Of a stretch of DNA of 53,688 nucleotides, positions 1 through 7,667 are shown piece after piece. Within the stretch, counting starts at the first letter, position 1. The number at the start of each line of letters is the position of its first letter. The notes beneath the pieces are model-generated. The model made no database searches and was not told where the DNA came from. It saw nothing but the letters and a program-made list of their open reading frames with translations. The translations under genes and the position numbers were made by a program. Location: assembly GCA_934177545.1 (NCBI GenBank), contig CAKPPI010000002.1:1-53688 (forward strand), given 5' to 3'. The DNA is from an uncultured Bacilli bacterium. Its GTDB lineage: Bacteria; Bacillota_I; Bacilli_A; RF39; UBA660.

Positions 1-85
1 TTGGATATAAAAATAGGTTAAAAACAATACTAGAAAAAAAGAGACAGATTATTAATACTCCATATCGATATAGAATATTCTTCAT
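1..85 (-). CDS. YitT-family membrane protein, N-terminal fragment
   Basis: A reading frame begins with ATG at base 85 and stays open for 28 codons to the window edge. It starts immediately after the TAG stop of the preceding gene, and a strong GGAGGAG ribosome site lies inside the end of that gene. The visible peptide is a positively charged start (MKNILYRYG) followed by a hydrophobic helix ending in FNLFLYP. The preceding YitT-family protein has FNLFYSP at the same place, so this is most likely a second, tandem YitT paralog. Only the first membrane segment can be seen; function is unknown. Confidence 0.6.
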   Translation of the reverse strand, partial: MKNILYRYGVLIICLFFSSIVFNLFLYP

Positions 86-949
86 CTATTCTCCTCCAAA
101 TACTTGATAAGCATCTGTTACTACAAAGAAAGCATCTGGATCTATTAGATGAATTCCTTCTTTGAATCTATAATACTCTTTAGTTGGTATAACACTCATT
201 AAGACATTTTGATCTTTGTCTTTATAACCACCTGTTGCTTCAAATTTAGTAACTCCATGTTTCATTTCTTTTAAGATATACTCTTTAACTTCCTTATCTT
301 TTTTAGTAATTATATAAAATGCTTTAGCATCACTTATTCCTAGTAGTACTCTATCCATTGCCCAAGTAACTAGATATAAAACTATCAAGGCATACATTAA
401 TTTATTAAAGCCAAAGGCAAAGAATCCTAGTAAAACTATTGTTCCATCAGTAAATATCATTGCTTGTCCCATACCTATTATTAGTTTTTTAGAGATAATC
501 ATATTTAAAATATCAGTTCCTCCAGTAGAAAATCCAGCTTTAAAAATAAGTCCTGCTCCAACTCCTTGAAGTAGTCCACCAAAGATTGCTACTAAAAGCA
601 TCTCACTTTGATTAAAACTAACATATTTAGTTAAGAAACTTGTTAAATTAACAAAAATGGGAAATAAGATTGAACCTAAAATACTTAATTTTGTTTTTTC
701 TTTGCCTAAGAATATGTAGGACAAAACTAATAAAAATATATTAGCTATCATTATTACATAAGATTGATTAAATTTAAAGAAATGATTTAAGACGATAGAT
801 AAACCACTTACGCCTCCTGCTACTATGTTATTAGGTGAATAAAATAAATTAAAAGCAAGAGCTACTAGTAGACAACCAAAAATAAACTGAAAATATCTTT
901 TTATTTTACTATGCTGATAAATATTATTAACAATTGCCTTGGGATTCAT
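86..949 (-). CDS. YitT family membrane protein (DUF161 plus DUF2179)
   Basis: A 287-residue integral membrane protein. Residues about 15-200 hold five or six hydrophobic segments with the family motif FYSPNNIVAGGVSG near the start and a glycine-rich FKAGFSTGGTDI stretch. Residues about 210-285 form a soluble C-terminal domain (KAFYIITKKDKEV...) matching DUF2179. This two-part layout and length are standard for YitT proteins of Firmicutes, whose transport role is not settled. The gene overlaps the end of prfB by 23 bases, so the two are probably co-translated, and it is followed with no gap by a second YitT-like gene. The family assignment is firm; no substrate can be inferred. Confidence 0.88.
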   Translation of the reverse strand: MNPKAIVNNIYQHSKIKRYFQFIFGCLLVALAFNLFYSPNNIVAGGVSGLSIVLNHFFKFNQSYVIMIANIFLLVLSYIFLGKEKTKLSILGSILFPIFVNLTSFLTKYVSFNQSEMLLVAIFGGLLQGVGAGLIFKAGFSTGGTDILNMIISKKLIIGMGQAMIFTDGTIVLLGFFAFGFNKLMYALIVLYLVTWAMDRVLLGISDAKAFYIITKKDKEVKEYILKEMKHGVTKFEATGGYKDKDQNVLMSVIPTKEYYRFKEGIHLIDPDAFFVVTDAYQVFGGE

Positions 950-2046
950 TCTTTGCTCCTTTCAAATATGCTTCCATAAATGGAGTTAAGTCTCCATCTA
1001 AAACTTTAGTTACGTTACTTGTTTCATAGGATGTTCTATGATCTTTTACCATTGAATATGGGTGCATTACATAACTTCTTATTTGTGAACCAAACTCTAT
1101 ATTCATTTGTTCTCCTTTTTCTTTAGCTAATTCTTTTTCCTTTTTTTGTTGTTCTAATACATAAAGTTTAGACTTTAGAACCTGTAGAGCTGTTTCTTTA
1201 TTTTGAATTTGACTTCTTTCATTCTGACAAGTTACTACTATACCAGTAGGAAGATGAGTTACTCTTACGGCACTATCCGTGGTATTTACTCCTTGACCTC
1301 CTGCTCCAGTTGAACGATATACATCTATTCTTATGTCCTTTTCATCTATATTTATATCTATATTTTTATCTATTTCTGGAGTAACATCAACACTTGCAAA
1401 TGATGTATGGCGTCTATTGGAAGAATCAAATGGAGATAACCTAACTAGACGATGAACACCTTTTTCTTCTTTCAAATAGCCATAAGCATAATTACCATCT
1501 ACTTTGAAAGAAACACTTTTAATACCAGCTTCTTCTCCTGCTTGATAATTATATAATGTTACTTTATAACCTTGTCTTTCACAGTATCTTAGATACATTC
1601 TATATAACATTTCTGCCCAGTCACAAGCTTCTGTTCCACCAGCTCCTGAATGAATATCAATAGTACAAGAATTAGCATCATAGTCACTATCAAATAGTAA
1701 ATATATTTCAAATTGTTCTACTTCTTCTTTTAATTTATCATAATTTTTTACTAATGTTTCTTCTAATTCATTGTCTGGTTCTAGGGATAATAGTTCTATT
1801 AAATCTAGAGCATTCTTAGTATCTCCTTTATATGAAATTATATTCTCTAAAATTGCATTTATGTTGCTAAGCTTAGAGAAAACGCTTTCTCTTAATTCTT
1901 TATTATCCCAGAATCCTTCTTCTAACTGTTTTTTTTCTAATTCTTCTTTTTCTTTTAATTTCTTATCACAGTCAAAGTAACCTCCAAAGTTCTGCTAATT
2001 TTTTATCAATCTTTTCATAATTTCTTTTTAATTCTGATAGTTCCAT
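927..2046 (-). CDS. prfB: Peptide chain release factor 2, with programmed +1 frameshift
   Basis: RF2 recognises UAA and UGA and triggers peptide release. Translation from ATG at 2046 runs 24 codons to CTT TGA C (1971-1977). A GGAGG (1981-1985) sits three bases before the CTT, exactly as in classical RF2 frameshift sites. Skipping the T at 1974 restores one frame of 372 residues in total, close to the 366 of B. subtilis. The second frame contains the RF2 selectivity tripeptide SPF (about 204-206) and the catalytic GGQ (about 249-251). Low RF2 would favour the frameshift and so restore RF2. The internal UGA also shows that UGA is a stop here. In B. subtilis prfB follows secA directly; here an island of about 12 kb intervenes. 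Confidence 0.96.
1971..1985 (-). promoter_or_regulatory. RF2 programmed +1 frameshift site
   Basis: Reading the minus strand, the elements are GGAGG, three bases, then CTT TGA C. The Shine-Dalgarno-like element, its spacing and the slippery CUU-UGA-C are the known autoregulatory signal of bacterial prfB. The zero frame ends at the TGA (1972-1974) and the +1 frame carries the rest of RF2. Confidence 0.95.
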
Positions 2047-2068
2047 AATAATCCCTCTTTCTATTCAC

Positions 2069-2097
2069 ATTTTAACAAATTATTTTTTATTAATCAA
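2069..2097 (-). promoter_or_regulatory. Predicted sigma-A promoter of prfB
   Basis: On the minus strand TTGATT (2092-2097) and TAAAAT (2069-2074) are separated by exactly 17 bases and lie just upstream of the prfB ribosome site. This suggests that prfB is now transcribed on its own rather than from secA, as expected after an island separated the two genes. Confidence 0.6.
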
Positions 2098-2136
2098 TTA
2101 TGTGTATAAATTAGTAATTACTGCATAATATATTAG

Positions 2137-2170
2137 TGGGAAGGGTTCACGAATTTAGTGAAGATTCCCA
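2137..2170. other. Two-stem hairpin of unknown role
   Basis: The gap between the 2221 gene and prfB contains a compact inverted repeat: outer arms TGGGAA/TTCCCA, inner arms TTCAC/GTGAA, and a 7-base loop. It lies downstream of a good terminator and upstream of the predicted prfB promoter, so it belongs to neither transcript by position. No T-run follows it on either strand. It could be a small RNA, a protein-binding site or a remnant. Confidence 0.4.
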
Positions 2171-2198
2171 TTATATATAGATGATACATTAGTATCAA

Positions 2199-2237
2199 AA
2201 AAACAATGTAATCAAAGTGATTAGATTGTTTTTTCTT
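2199..2237 (-). terminator. Rho-independent terminator of the 2221 gene
   Basis: On the minus strand, arms AACAAT-C-TAATCA and TGATTA-C-ATTGTT close a CTT loop and run into seven T residues. The stop codon of the gene lies within the 5' arm. Confidence 0.85.
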
Positions 2238-3150
2238 TTACTTTAGCTTTCTCAGTAGCTGATACTAATGATAAATCACTATCTAACGAAGATATAATAT
2301 CTTCTTTTTTTATTTTTGATAAATCACTTTGTAATTTTTCACATTCTTCACGACTATTAGTTTCCGTATACATTTTTAGTGATGGTAATAAAATAAAGGG
2401 TTCTTTACAAATCCCTACTGTTCTTTTAATGTAGTCAAGTTGAAAATCATATTTTACTCCATCTATTATTTTTAATGTTGGCATTAATAGTCCTGTATCT
2501 TTATAATATTCATCTTTAGTTAATTTTCCAATAAATTTTACTTGTCTTTCACTATTAGAACTATTAATAGAATCAGCGGCAGTTAGTAATTGTTCTTTAT
2601 TTAGTTCTTCTTGATCATATAATAACTCACTTATTCCTCTAGCTTGATACTCTTCCCTACTATTTAATACTTTACTAGCTAGTTCTAGTGATATATTTTG
2701 TCTTAAAGCCTCATTATTAAGCAATATATTTCTCTCTGCTATTCTTTGATAACTTTCTTTTGATTTTTTTAGTAGTATTAATGATTCTTCTACCTCATCT
2801 TTTTTATGAATACTAGAACTACACATAACATCTTTCATACAATTAAGTAGGACCCCATCATCTGTTCTTGACAAGATAAAGGAATAATCTAAGATTTCTT
2901 CTTTTGATAAAAATGAATAACATAATAGTTTTCTTAGTCCCTTAGAGTATCTATTTGTTATTAAATCTTTTAATTCTTCTTTAGTAAATTTTCCTTCTTG
3001 TATGGCACTTACTGACATTAGTTCTAATATTCTTTCTATTTGTTTTTTATCAGTAGTTTCACTAAGTAATGTTACTACTAATATATCCTCTTTAGATAAC
3101 TTAACATCATATCCCATATTCTTTAATTTTTCTTCTACTTCTTTTAGCAC
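2221..3150 (-). CDS. Hypothetical helical protein (309 aa)
   Basis: Not recognised. The start is GTG at 3150, with GGAGG six bases upstream, and the gene ends in a clear terminator. The protein is acidic and lysine-rich, has no signal peptide or membrane segment, and reads as almost entirely alpha-helical. Repeating pairs of short helices (for example around residues 40-75 and 150-215) suggest an alpha-solenoid-like fold. Two cysteines fall in a CMKDVMCSSS stretch near residue 105. It is the gene nearest prfB in the secA-prfB island and has no functional clue from its neighbours. Confidence 0.75.
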   Translation of the reverse strand: MLKEVEEKLKNMGYDVKLSKEDILVVTLLSETTDKKQIERILELMSVSAIQEGKFTKEELKDLITNRYSKGLRKLLCYSFLSKEEILDYSFILSRTDDGVLLNCMKDVMCSSSIHKKDEVEESLILLKKSKESYQRIAERNILLNNEALRQNISLELASKVLNSREEYQARGISELLYDQEELNKEQLLTAADSINSSNSERQVKFIGKLTKDEYYKDTGLLMPTLKIIDGVKYDFQLDYIKRTVGICKEPFILLPSLKMYTETNSREECEKLQSDLSKIKKEDIISSLDSDLSLVSATEKAKVKEKTI

Positions 3151-3239
3151 TTTAAACCTCCAAAATATTACTAGAAATACTATAACACATATTTAGCTAA
3201 TTATTAATTATTTTATCAAAAAAATGACCAGTTGTTGAC

Positions 3240-3770
3240 CTAGCCATTAGTTTTTGTTAATACTTTTTGATATGCCGTAGTTTCTCCTTCTTTTACACAA
3301 TCAACAAAGAACTTATTTCTCATTTTATAATATCCCTGCCAATCATTTCTTTTATTAGTTTTTATAACAGTATGTTCACTTTCAAAATCTAATTGACTTG
3401 GTGGCATAATACAGTTATGCATTTTTTCATTTTCTAAATTGACATATAATAAGAAATTATCTTTTACACTAGGAGTAGTACCAAAAGTATCTAAGTATTC
3501 TTCTAAAGTATATTTACCAATTAAAAACCAAATATCATTAGTTTCTTGTATAACACCTTGAGTATATTTTCCAAGTTCATGAATTGCAATTTCTTTATCA
3601 CTATTTAAGTTCAAACCATTTTCTAATTCTTCTTTTAAATGTAATAAATGAATATATCTCTTAACTTTAGGATTCTTTTCTAATTCTTGCATTTCTTCAA
3701 AGTTTGATCTAATTATTTCTTTTACATCTTCTATATCTAATCTTAAATTTTCTAAAATTTCTTGTTCCAT
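3240..3770 (-). CDS. Hypothetical protein (176 aa)
   Basis: Not recognised. ATG at 3770 follows a GGGGGAA ribosome site. The first 55 residues are strongly helical and charged (EILENLRLDIEDVKEII...), possibly a coiled coil. The rest is mixed, with aromatic residues and a basic WQGYYKMRNKFF patch, and looks like a small globular domain. No signal peptide or transmembrane helix is visible. It lies in the accessory island, 89 bases upstream of the 2221 gene, and the two could be co-transcribed since no terminator is seen between them. Confidence 0.72.
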   Translation of the reverse strand: MEQEILENLRLDIEDVKEIIRSNFEEMQELEKNPKVKRYIHLLHLKEELENGLNLNSDKEIAIHELGKYTQGVIQETNDIWFLIGKYTLEEYLDTFGTTPSVKDNFLLYVNLENEKMHNCIMPPSQLDFESEHTVIKTNKRNDWQGYYKMRNKFFVDCVKEGETTAYQKVLTKTNG

Positions 3771-3839
3771 TCTATTCCCCCAATCTATAAATCTATATAA
3801 AAATTTTTACACTCAATACACTAATATACTCTAAAAGAA

Positions 3840-3859
3840 CCATTTATATGTATAAATGG
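3840..3859. other. 20-base inverted repeat upstream of the 3240 gene
   Basis: Arms CCATTTATA and TATAAATGG flank a TG centre about 70 bases upstream of the 3240 start. The position suits an operator near the promoter of that gene, but an AT-rich palindrome in AT-rich DNA is weak evidence. Confidence 0.3.
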
Positions 3860-3919
3860 CATATTAATTATATAATAATTTCTATTTTATCACAAGTAAT
3901 TTTTGTATTTTATCTTAGA

Positions 3920-3959
3920 AAAAAAGCAAAAGCGATACATATTTTATAAGCTATGTATC
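3920..3959 (-). terminator. Terminator of the GNAT gene
   Basis: On the minus strand GATACATA and TATGTATC form a stem, followed by a T-rich tail with a run of seven T residues, just past the stop of the acetyltransferase gene. Confidence 0.75.
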
Positions 3960-3969
3960 ATTTTTATAA

Positions 3970-4473
3970 TTATATTTCTTCAAATAAATATACATTTTCA
4001 GGTAGTTTTAGTTTTTCAAATACTCTTTGTTTTATTAATTTTCCACCCATATGTTTATAAAAGTCATTTGTAGGATTAGCTGCTAAACACCCTACTATCA
4101 TTTTTGTAAATCCCATATTTTTTAATTCTTTAATTGCCATAGCAAATAGCTTTCTACCATAACCCTGTCCTTTATAATCATTTATCAAGTATAAAGCATA
4201 CAACTCTCCACAATCATTATATTCAGCATCATCAGATACATCTACATTAATAAACCCTACTATTTCATTATTTATTTCAAGAACATATTGATGATTAATA
4301 TTCTTATCAAATTCTTTATAGAAATTATTTGCTCTTTCTTGTTCGTTTAAATAAAGATTATCTAAAAATTCATCATTTACTATACCTCTATAAGTTTCAT
4401 TCCATGCAGTTGTTACTATTCTTGCTACAGAAAAGCAGTCACTCTTTTTCATTTTTCTTATAATATAATCCAT
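3970..4473 (-). CDS. GNAT family N-acetyltransferase
   Basis: Predicted to move an acetyl group from acetyl-CoA to an amine; the acceptor is unknown. The 167-residue protein has the GNAT order: N-terminal IIRKMKKSDCFSVARI, a central GELYALYLINDYKGQGYGRKLF whose QGYG loop binds the CoA pyrophosphate, and a C-terminal ANPTNDFYKHMGG with the family Tyr. I place the start at the ATG at 4473, because AAGGAG lies six bases upstream of it; an in-frame GTG at 4488 would put that ribosome site inside the gene. Single gene with its own terminator in the accessory island. Confidence 0.9.
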   Translation of the reverse strand: MDYIIRKMKKSDCFSVARIVTTAWNETYRGIVNDEFLDNLYLNEQERANNFYKEFDKNINHQYVLEINNEIVGFINVDVSDDAEYNDCGELYALYLINDYKGQGYGRKLFAMAIKELKNMGFTKMIVGCLAANPTNDFYKHMGGKLIKQRVFEKLKLPENVYLFEEI

Positions 4474-4790
4474 ATTTTTCTCCTTCACTATATAATGATT
4501 ATTCTTTAATTTTAATTGATACTTTTGAGCATTTTAAATATATAGTACTTTTATCTTATAAATATTTATATCCCATTAAATAAACTTTTATATCTAATAT
4601 CAATAGCTATCCTAAATAATAATAAGATAACTCTATGAGATCAGTAAGAAATAGTATCAAATTAAAATTCTAGAACTAATTTTTTATATAAATTAATTAT
4701 TAACACAATTATATATAAGTTAATTACTCTTTTCAATATATTTTCTCCTTGTAATTTTTTTGTACTTTCAAGTATATAGATACTAACTAT
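4474..4790. other. Gene-free AT-rich gap
   Basis: About 320 bases with no open frame that has a ribosome site, no RNA gene and no long repeat that I can see. It must hold the promoter of the acetyltransferase gene, but no hexamer pair stands out from the AT-rich background. Confidence 0.5.
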
Positions 4791-4818
4791 AAAAGAAAAA
4801 GGCCTTTCTATAGCCTTT
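4791..4818 (-). terminator. Terminator of the surface-protein operon
   Basis: AAAGGC and GCCTTT form a stem on the minus strand, followed by TTCTTTT, directly after the stop of the last gene of the four-gene operon (8780 down to 4821). Confidence 0.75.
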
Positions 4819-4820
4819 CA

Positions 4821-5366
4821 TTAATTATCTTGAAGTATTATTTGTCCATCCATAATTGGTATATTTGGATAGCTTTCATCCATTAATGTGAAATTTCTAA
4901 GTGGAGCTTGAGGATTTGTTATTTCTACAGTTTGGTTTTCTACAGTCATAGTAATTGATTTAACACCATCATCAAATGTATGTCCTCCATCTCCTGCTAT
5001 TTGTTTGTAATATATTGGATTACTTCCAGTTGCAGCGAAAGGAACATTATTAAATACGGCATTACCATCCTGATTAGTAACAGCTTCTGTTCCAACTACT
5101 GTCCCTGTACTATCAGTTCTTATAAATCTTGCACCAACAATATCAACACCAGTAACAGGATCACCTGTATCAGTAACATGAAGAGTTAAAGTCCCTGTAG
5201 CACTTATAGTAAAAGCATATGTATTGGTACCTTCTACCACATTTACACTATTTGGAGTAAGAGTTGAAGAATCATATCCTCCAACTACTGCTGTAGCATT
5301 ATAAGTTCCATTAACTAACTCAATACTTCCTTTACCATTTGTTATGTTTATTGTCTGTCTTGCCAT
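4821..5366 (-). CDS. Prealbumin/SpaA-like repeat protein, leaderless (181 aa)
   Basis: A beta-rich protein with no signal peptide (start MARQTINITNGKG). Residues about 58-150 follow the SpaA/Cna-B (prealbumin-like) pattern: GTLTLHVTDT, then a GARFIRTDSTGTVVGTEAVT-type strand pair, a D-G-NAVFNNVP turn, a YYKQIAGDGGHTF strand and a final strand series. The end, LMDESYPNIPIMDGQIILQD, matches the end of the preceding gene product (LMDKNYPNIKIEGGKMTLWQD), so the two share a C-terminal tail. Its start overlaps the end of the 5348 gene by 19 bases. It is the last gene of an operon with collagen-like and WxL-like proteins. Probably a structural surface component; the exact role is unknown. Confidence 0.8.
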   Translation of the reverse strand: MARQTINITNGKGSIELVNGTYNATAVVGGYDSSTLTPNSVNVVEGTNTYAFTISATGTLTLHVTDTGDPVTGVDIVGARFIRTDSTGTVVGTEAVTNQDGNAVFNNVPFAATGSNPIYYKQIAGDGGHTFDDGVKSITMTVENQTVEITNPQAPLRNFTLMDESYPNIPIMDGQIILQDN

Positions 5367-5689
5367 AATGTCATTTTACCTCCTTCTATTTTTATATTAG
5401 GATAATTCTTATCCATTAGTAAAACTGTAATGAGTTTACCATTGCTTTTATTATTAATATTTATATGATAGACTCTATTCTTTTTAGCAATTAAAGATAC
5501 TTTGATAACTGTTAAATTAGAATATATTATTAGGTTATAAAGTTCATTGTTACATATTGGTATTTTAATTCTTCCTAAATTATCAGTTTTACCTTCAAAA
5601 ACTACCTTATTACATTTATCCTTTAATTTAACATTTAATTTTACTTCTTTATCATTATAAAGTTTAATATAAATATAATCATTTTTCAT
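5348..5689 (-). CDS. Small beta-rich protein with shared C-terminal tail (113 aa)
   Basis: No signal peptide. The first 80 residues (YIYIKLYNDKEVKLNVKLKD..., then EGKTDNLGRIKIP) look like one small beta-sandwich of the transthyretin/carboxypeptidase-regulatory type, in which a D-N-LGRIKIP turn links strands. The last 23 residues carry the tail LMDKNYPNIKIEGG, which is also found in the next gene. A GAGGTGAAAT ribosome site precedes the ATG. Third gene of the surface operon. I cannot name a family with certainty. Confidence 0.75.
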   Translation of the reverse strand: MKNDYIYIKLYNDKEVKLNVKLKDKCNKVVFEGKTDNLGRIKIPICNNELYNLIIYSNLTVIKVSLIAKKNRVYHININNKSNGKLITVLLMDKNYPNIKIEGGKMTLWQDRQ

Positions 5690-5743
5690 ATTTCACCTCA
5701 TTACACAATATTTTATAAATCAATTTAATATTTGGAAAAAGCA

Positions 5744-7600
5744 TTACTCCTCTACACTCCAAATTATTAATGTAGAATAATCCTCATCTTCTAATAAATC
5801 TTTACTCGGTTTAAGTAATAATCCTTTATCCGTAGAAAAAGTAACATTACTTACACTTATATTTCCACCATTATCACTTGATTCATATATTAGTTTCTTA
5901 TTAGTCTTTAAAATAATTTCCTCATTATCAAATTTTTTAAAAACTAATGAATCTATTAATACTTTTCCCTCTTTTTCTATCATTGGATTTGTATAATTTA
6001 AATATAGTTTCCACTTACTACTATTTATTCTACTATCAACTACTGTTACTATTGTTTGATTCTTTTTAGGTAAAATAAGTGGTTTAATAGATGACGGATT
6101 CATACTAAAAGGAATATTCTCTGTTACTCTTAAAAGGGTTAATTCTCCACTAAATGGTACTGTCACTTTTCTTTCGGTATAACAACTATTTAAACAAGAT
6201 ATTATTTTAATTCTTGTATTATCAGGAATAGTAGTATCAAGATCAGCTTCAAATAAACCATTTTCATCAGCAGTTGCTAGTAAGTTTTTACTATCATATT
6301 CTATTTTTACATTAGCATATGGTGTGGTATGACCTGATATGGTATTGGTAGAATTGAGGACTGGATGTACATTAGTTTTTAATTGTCCTAAAGTTAATAT
6401 CTTTATACCTTGAAATTTAAAACTAGTTATATCTGATATTGAGCTTAATTCACTATCAGTAAAATTGTGAGATGTAACTGTAGTAGTATCTTTACTAAAA
6501 GAGCCAGTTATTTCAGCAGGAGTATTTTCTTTATACCAGAAAAATGCAGGTTGATCATCTAGTGTACAAGCACTTGTATAATCTAGAGCATAAATCCACA
6601 TATTAATCCTTGAAAATTTAAAGGAAAAATCAACAGAATTATTGGCATATACTACATTGGCATTTTTAGTATAGATATTCACATATTTAGGATTATCTAA
6701 TATAAATTTTTGGTTTGTACCTTTAAAATAGATATTATAATTATCAGTTGGAGTAGTCATATAAGTATTTAGTACTGATATACTAGCTCCTTCTAAAACT
6801 TTAAAATCACCAAATACATTCCACATTGGGACTCGTTGATGGCTCTTTTCTATAAAAGTAAAATTAGCCATTTGTTCAATTATGACATTCCTAGCTCCAT
6901 GTGTTGTTGTAATAGCAAAACCATTTCCAGTAGTTAAAAGGAATTCTGCTCCATGTCCTACTATTAAATCAAGTCGATTAGTACCATTCATTAATTCTTT
7001 ATTAGTTGTGATATTTACATTACTATTAGGTACTATTTTAATATAAGATGGTATTACATCATTAAAGAAGAATACTGTGTTGGTAGTGGAATTACTTGTA
7101 ATTGTTGTATTTCCACCTATTATTATTCTATTAGAATCACATACTTTTTGAGCAGTTACACCATTTGTATCACTGACAGTTATAATAGAATCAATAATCT
7201 TTGTTGAACCATAGTAATTATTAGATAGTTCTATACCATTAAAATTAATATTATTATACTCAACAGTTAAGTTAGAATAATTAGGATGAGATGGCACATA
7301 AACTACGCTATAGGTATGGGAACTAACTATATTCATATTTTTAAGTATAATTCTTTTATTCGTAGTACTAACCGTTATAACATCTGTGCTATCAGTTAAA
7401 TTATTTGTATAGGTTGCTTTTATATTATTATATGTACCATCAATAGTTACTTTTGTTTTATTAGCATTTATTTTAAATCCACTCGTTAAAGTTATATCAT
7501 TACCTAAATATATATAATTATAATCATTTGTATTACTTAGTACATCTTTTAATTCTTCACTATTAGTTACTACCACTGTATTGTTATTAATTATTTCCAT
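5744..7600 (-). CDS. Beta-helix plus WxL-like surface protein, leaderless (618 aa)
   Basis: Three regions can be seen. Residues about 1-380 are a run of short strands ending in Asn/Thr-rich turns (NNNTVVVTNSEELKDVL, then repeated I-x-I-x steps), typical of a right-handed parallel beta-helix of the pectate-lyase type. A bacterial Ig-like module follows (ISGHTTPYANVKIEYDSK... TADENGLFEADL). The last 140 residues resemble a WxL domain, with VVDSRINSSKWKLYL as the first Trp motif and TLIIWSVEE as the second at the very end. WxL domains normally bind peptidoglycan on the cell surface, yet no signal peptide is present. I place the start at ATG 7600, downstream of AAAGGAAAG, rather than at the ATG at 7621. 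The WxL call is moderately sure. Confidence 0.75.
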   Translation of the reverse strand: MEIINNNTVVVTNSEELKDVLSNTNDYNYIYLGNDITLTSGFKINANKTKVTIDGTYNNIKATYTNNLTDSTDVITVSTTNKRIILKNMNIVSSHTYSVVYVPSHPNYSNLTVEYNNINFNGIELSNNYYGSTKIIDSIITVSDTNGVTAQKVCDSNRIIIGGNTTITSNSTTNTVFFFNDVIPSYIKIVPNSNVNITTNKELMNGTNRLDLIVGHGAEFLLTTGNGFAITTTHGARNVIIEQMANFTFIEKSHQRVPMWNVFGDFKVLEGASISVLNTYMTTPTDNYNIYFKGTNQKFILDNPKYVNIYTKNANVVYANNSVDFSFKFSRINMWIYALDYTSACTLDDQPAFFWYKENTPAEITGSFSKDTTTVTSHNFTDSELSSISDITSFKFQGIKILTLGQLKTNVHPVLNSTNTISGHTTPYANVKIEYDSKNLLATADENGLFEADLDTTIPDNTRIKIISCLNSCYTERKVTVPFSGELTLLRVTENIPFSMNPSSIKPLILPKKNQTIVTVVDSRINSSKWKLYLNYTNPMIEKEGKVLIDSLVFKKFDNEEIILKTNKKLIYESSDNGGNISVSNVTFSTDKGLLLKPSKDLLEDEDYSTLIIWSVEE

Positions 7601-7667
7601 ATTATCACTTTCCTTTACCATAAATTATGCTAGAAAAATATTTTGAAATAATCAATTTTCATTACTT

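Noticed and set aside
1771..1980. Plus-strand open frames throughout the window (for example 1771-1980, 14666-14920, 36595-36960)
   Set aside because: All lie opposite credible minus-strand genes, lack ribosome sites and have low-complexity translations; they are shadows.
927..2046. prfB as a broken gene (the main frame seems to start only at 1610)
   Set aside because: The complete programmed frameshift signal restores one full-length RF2; it is not a pseudogene or sequencing error.
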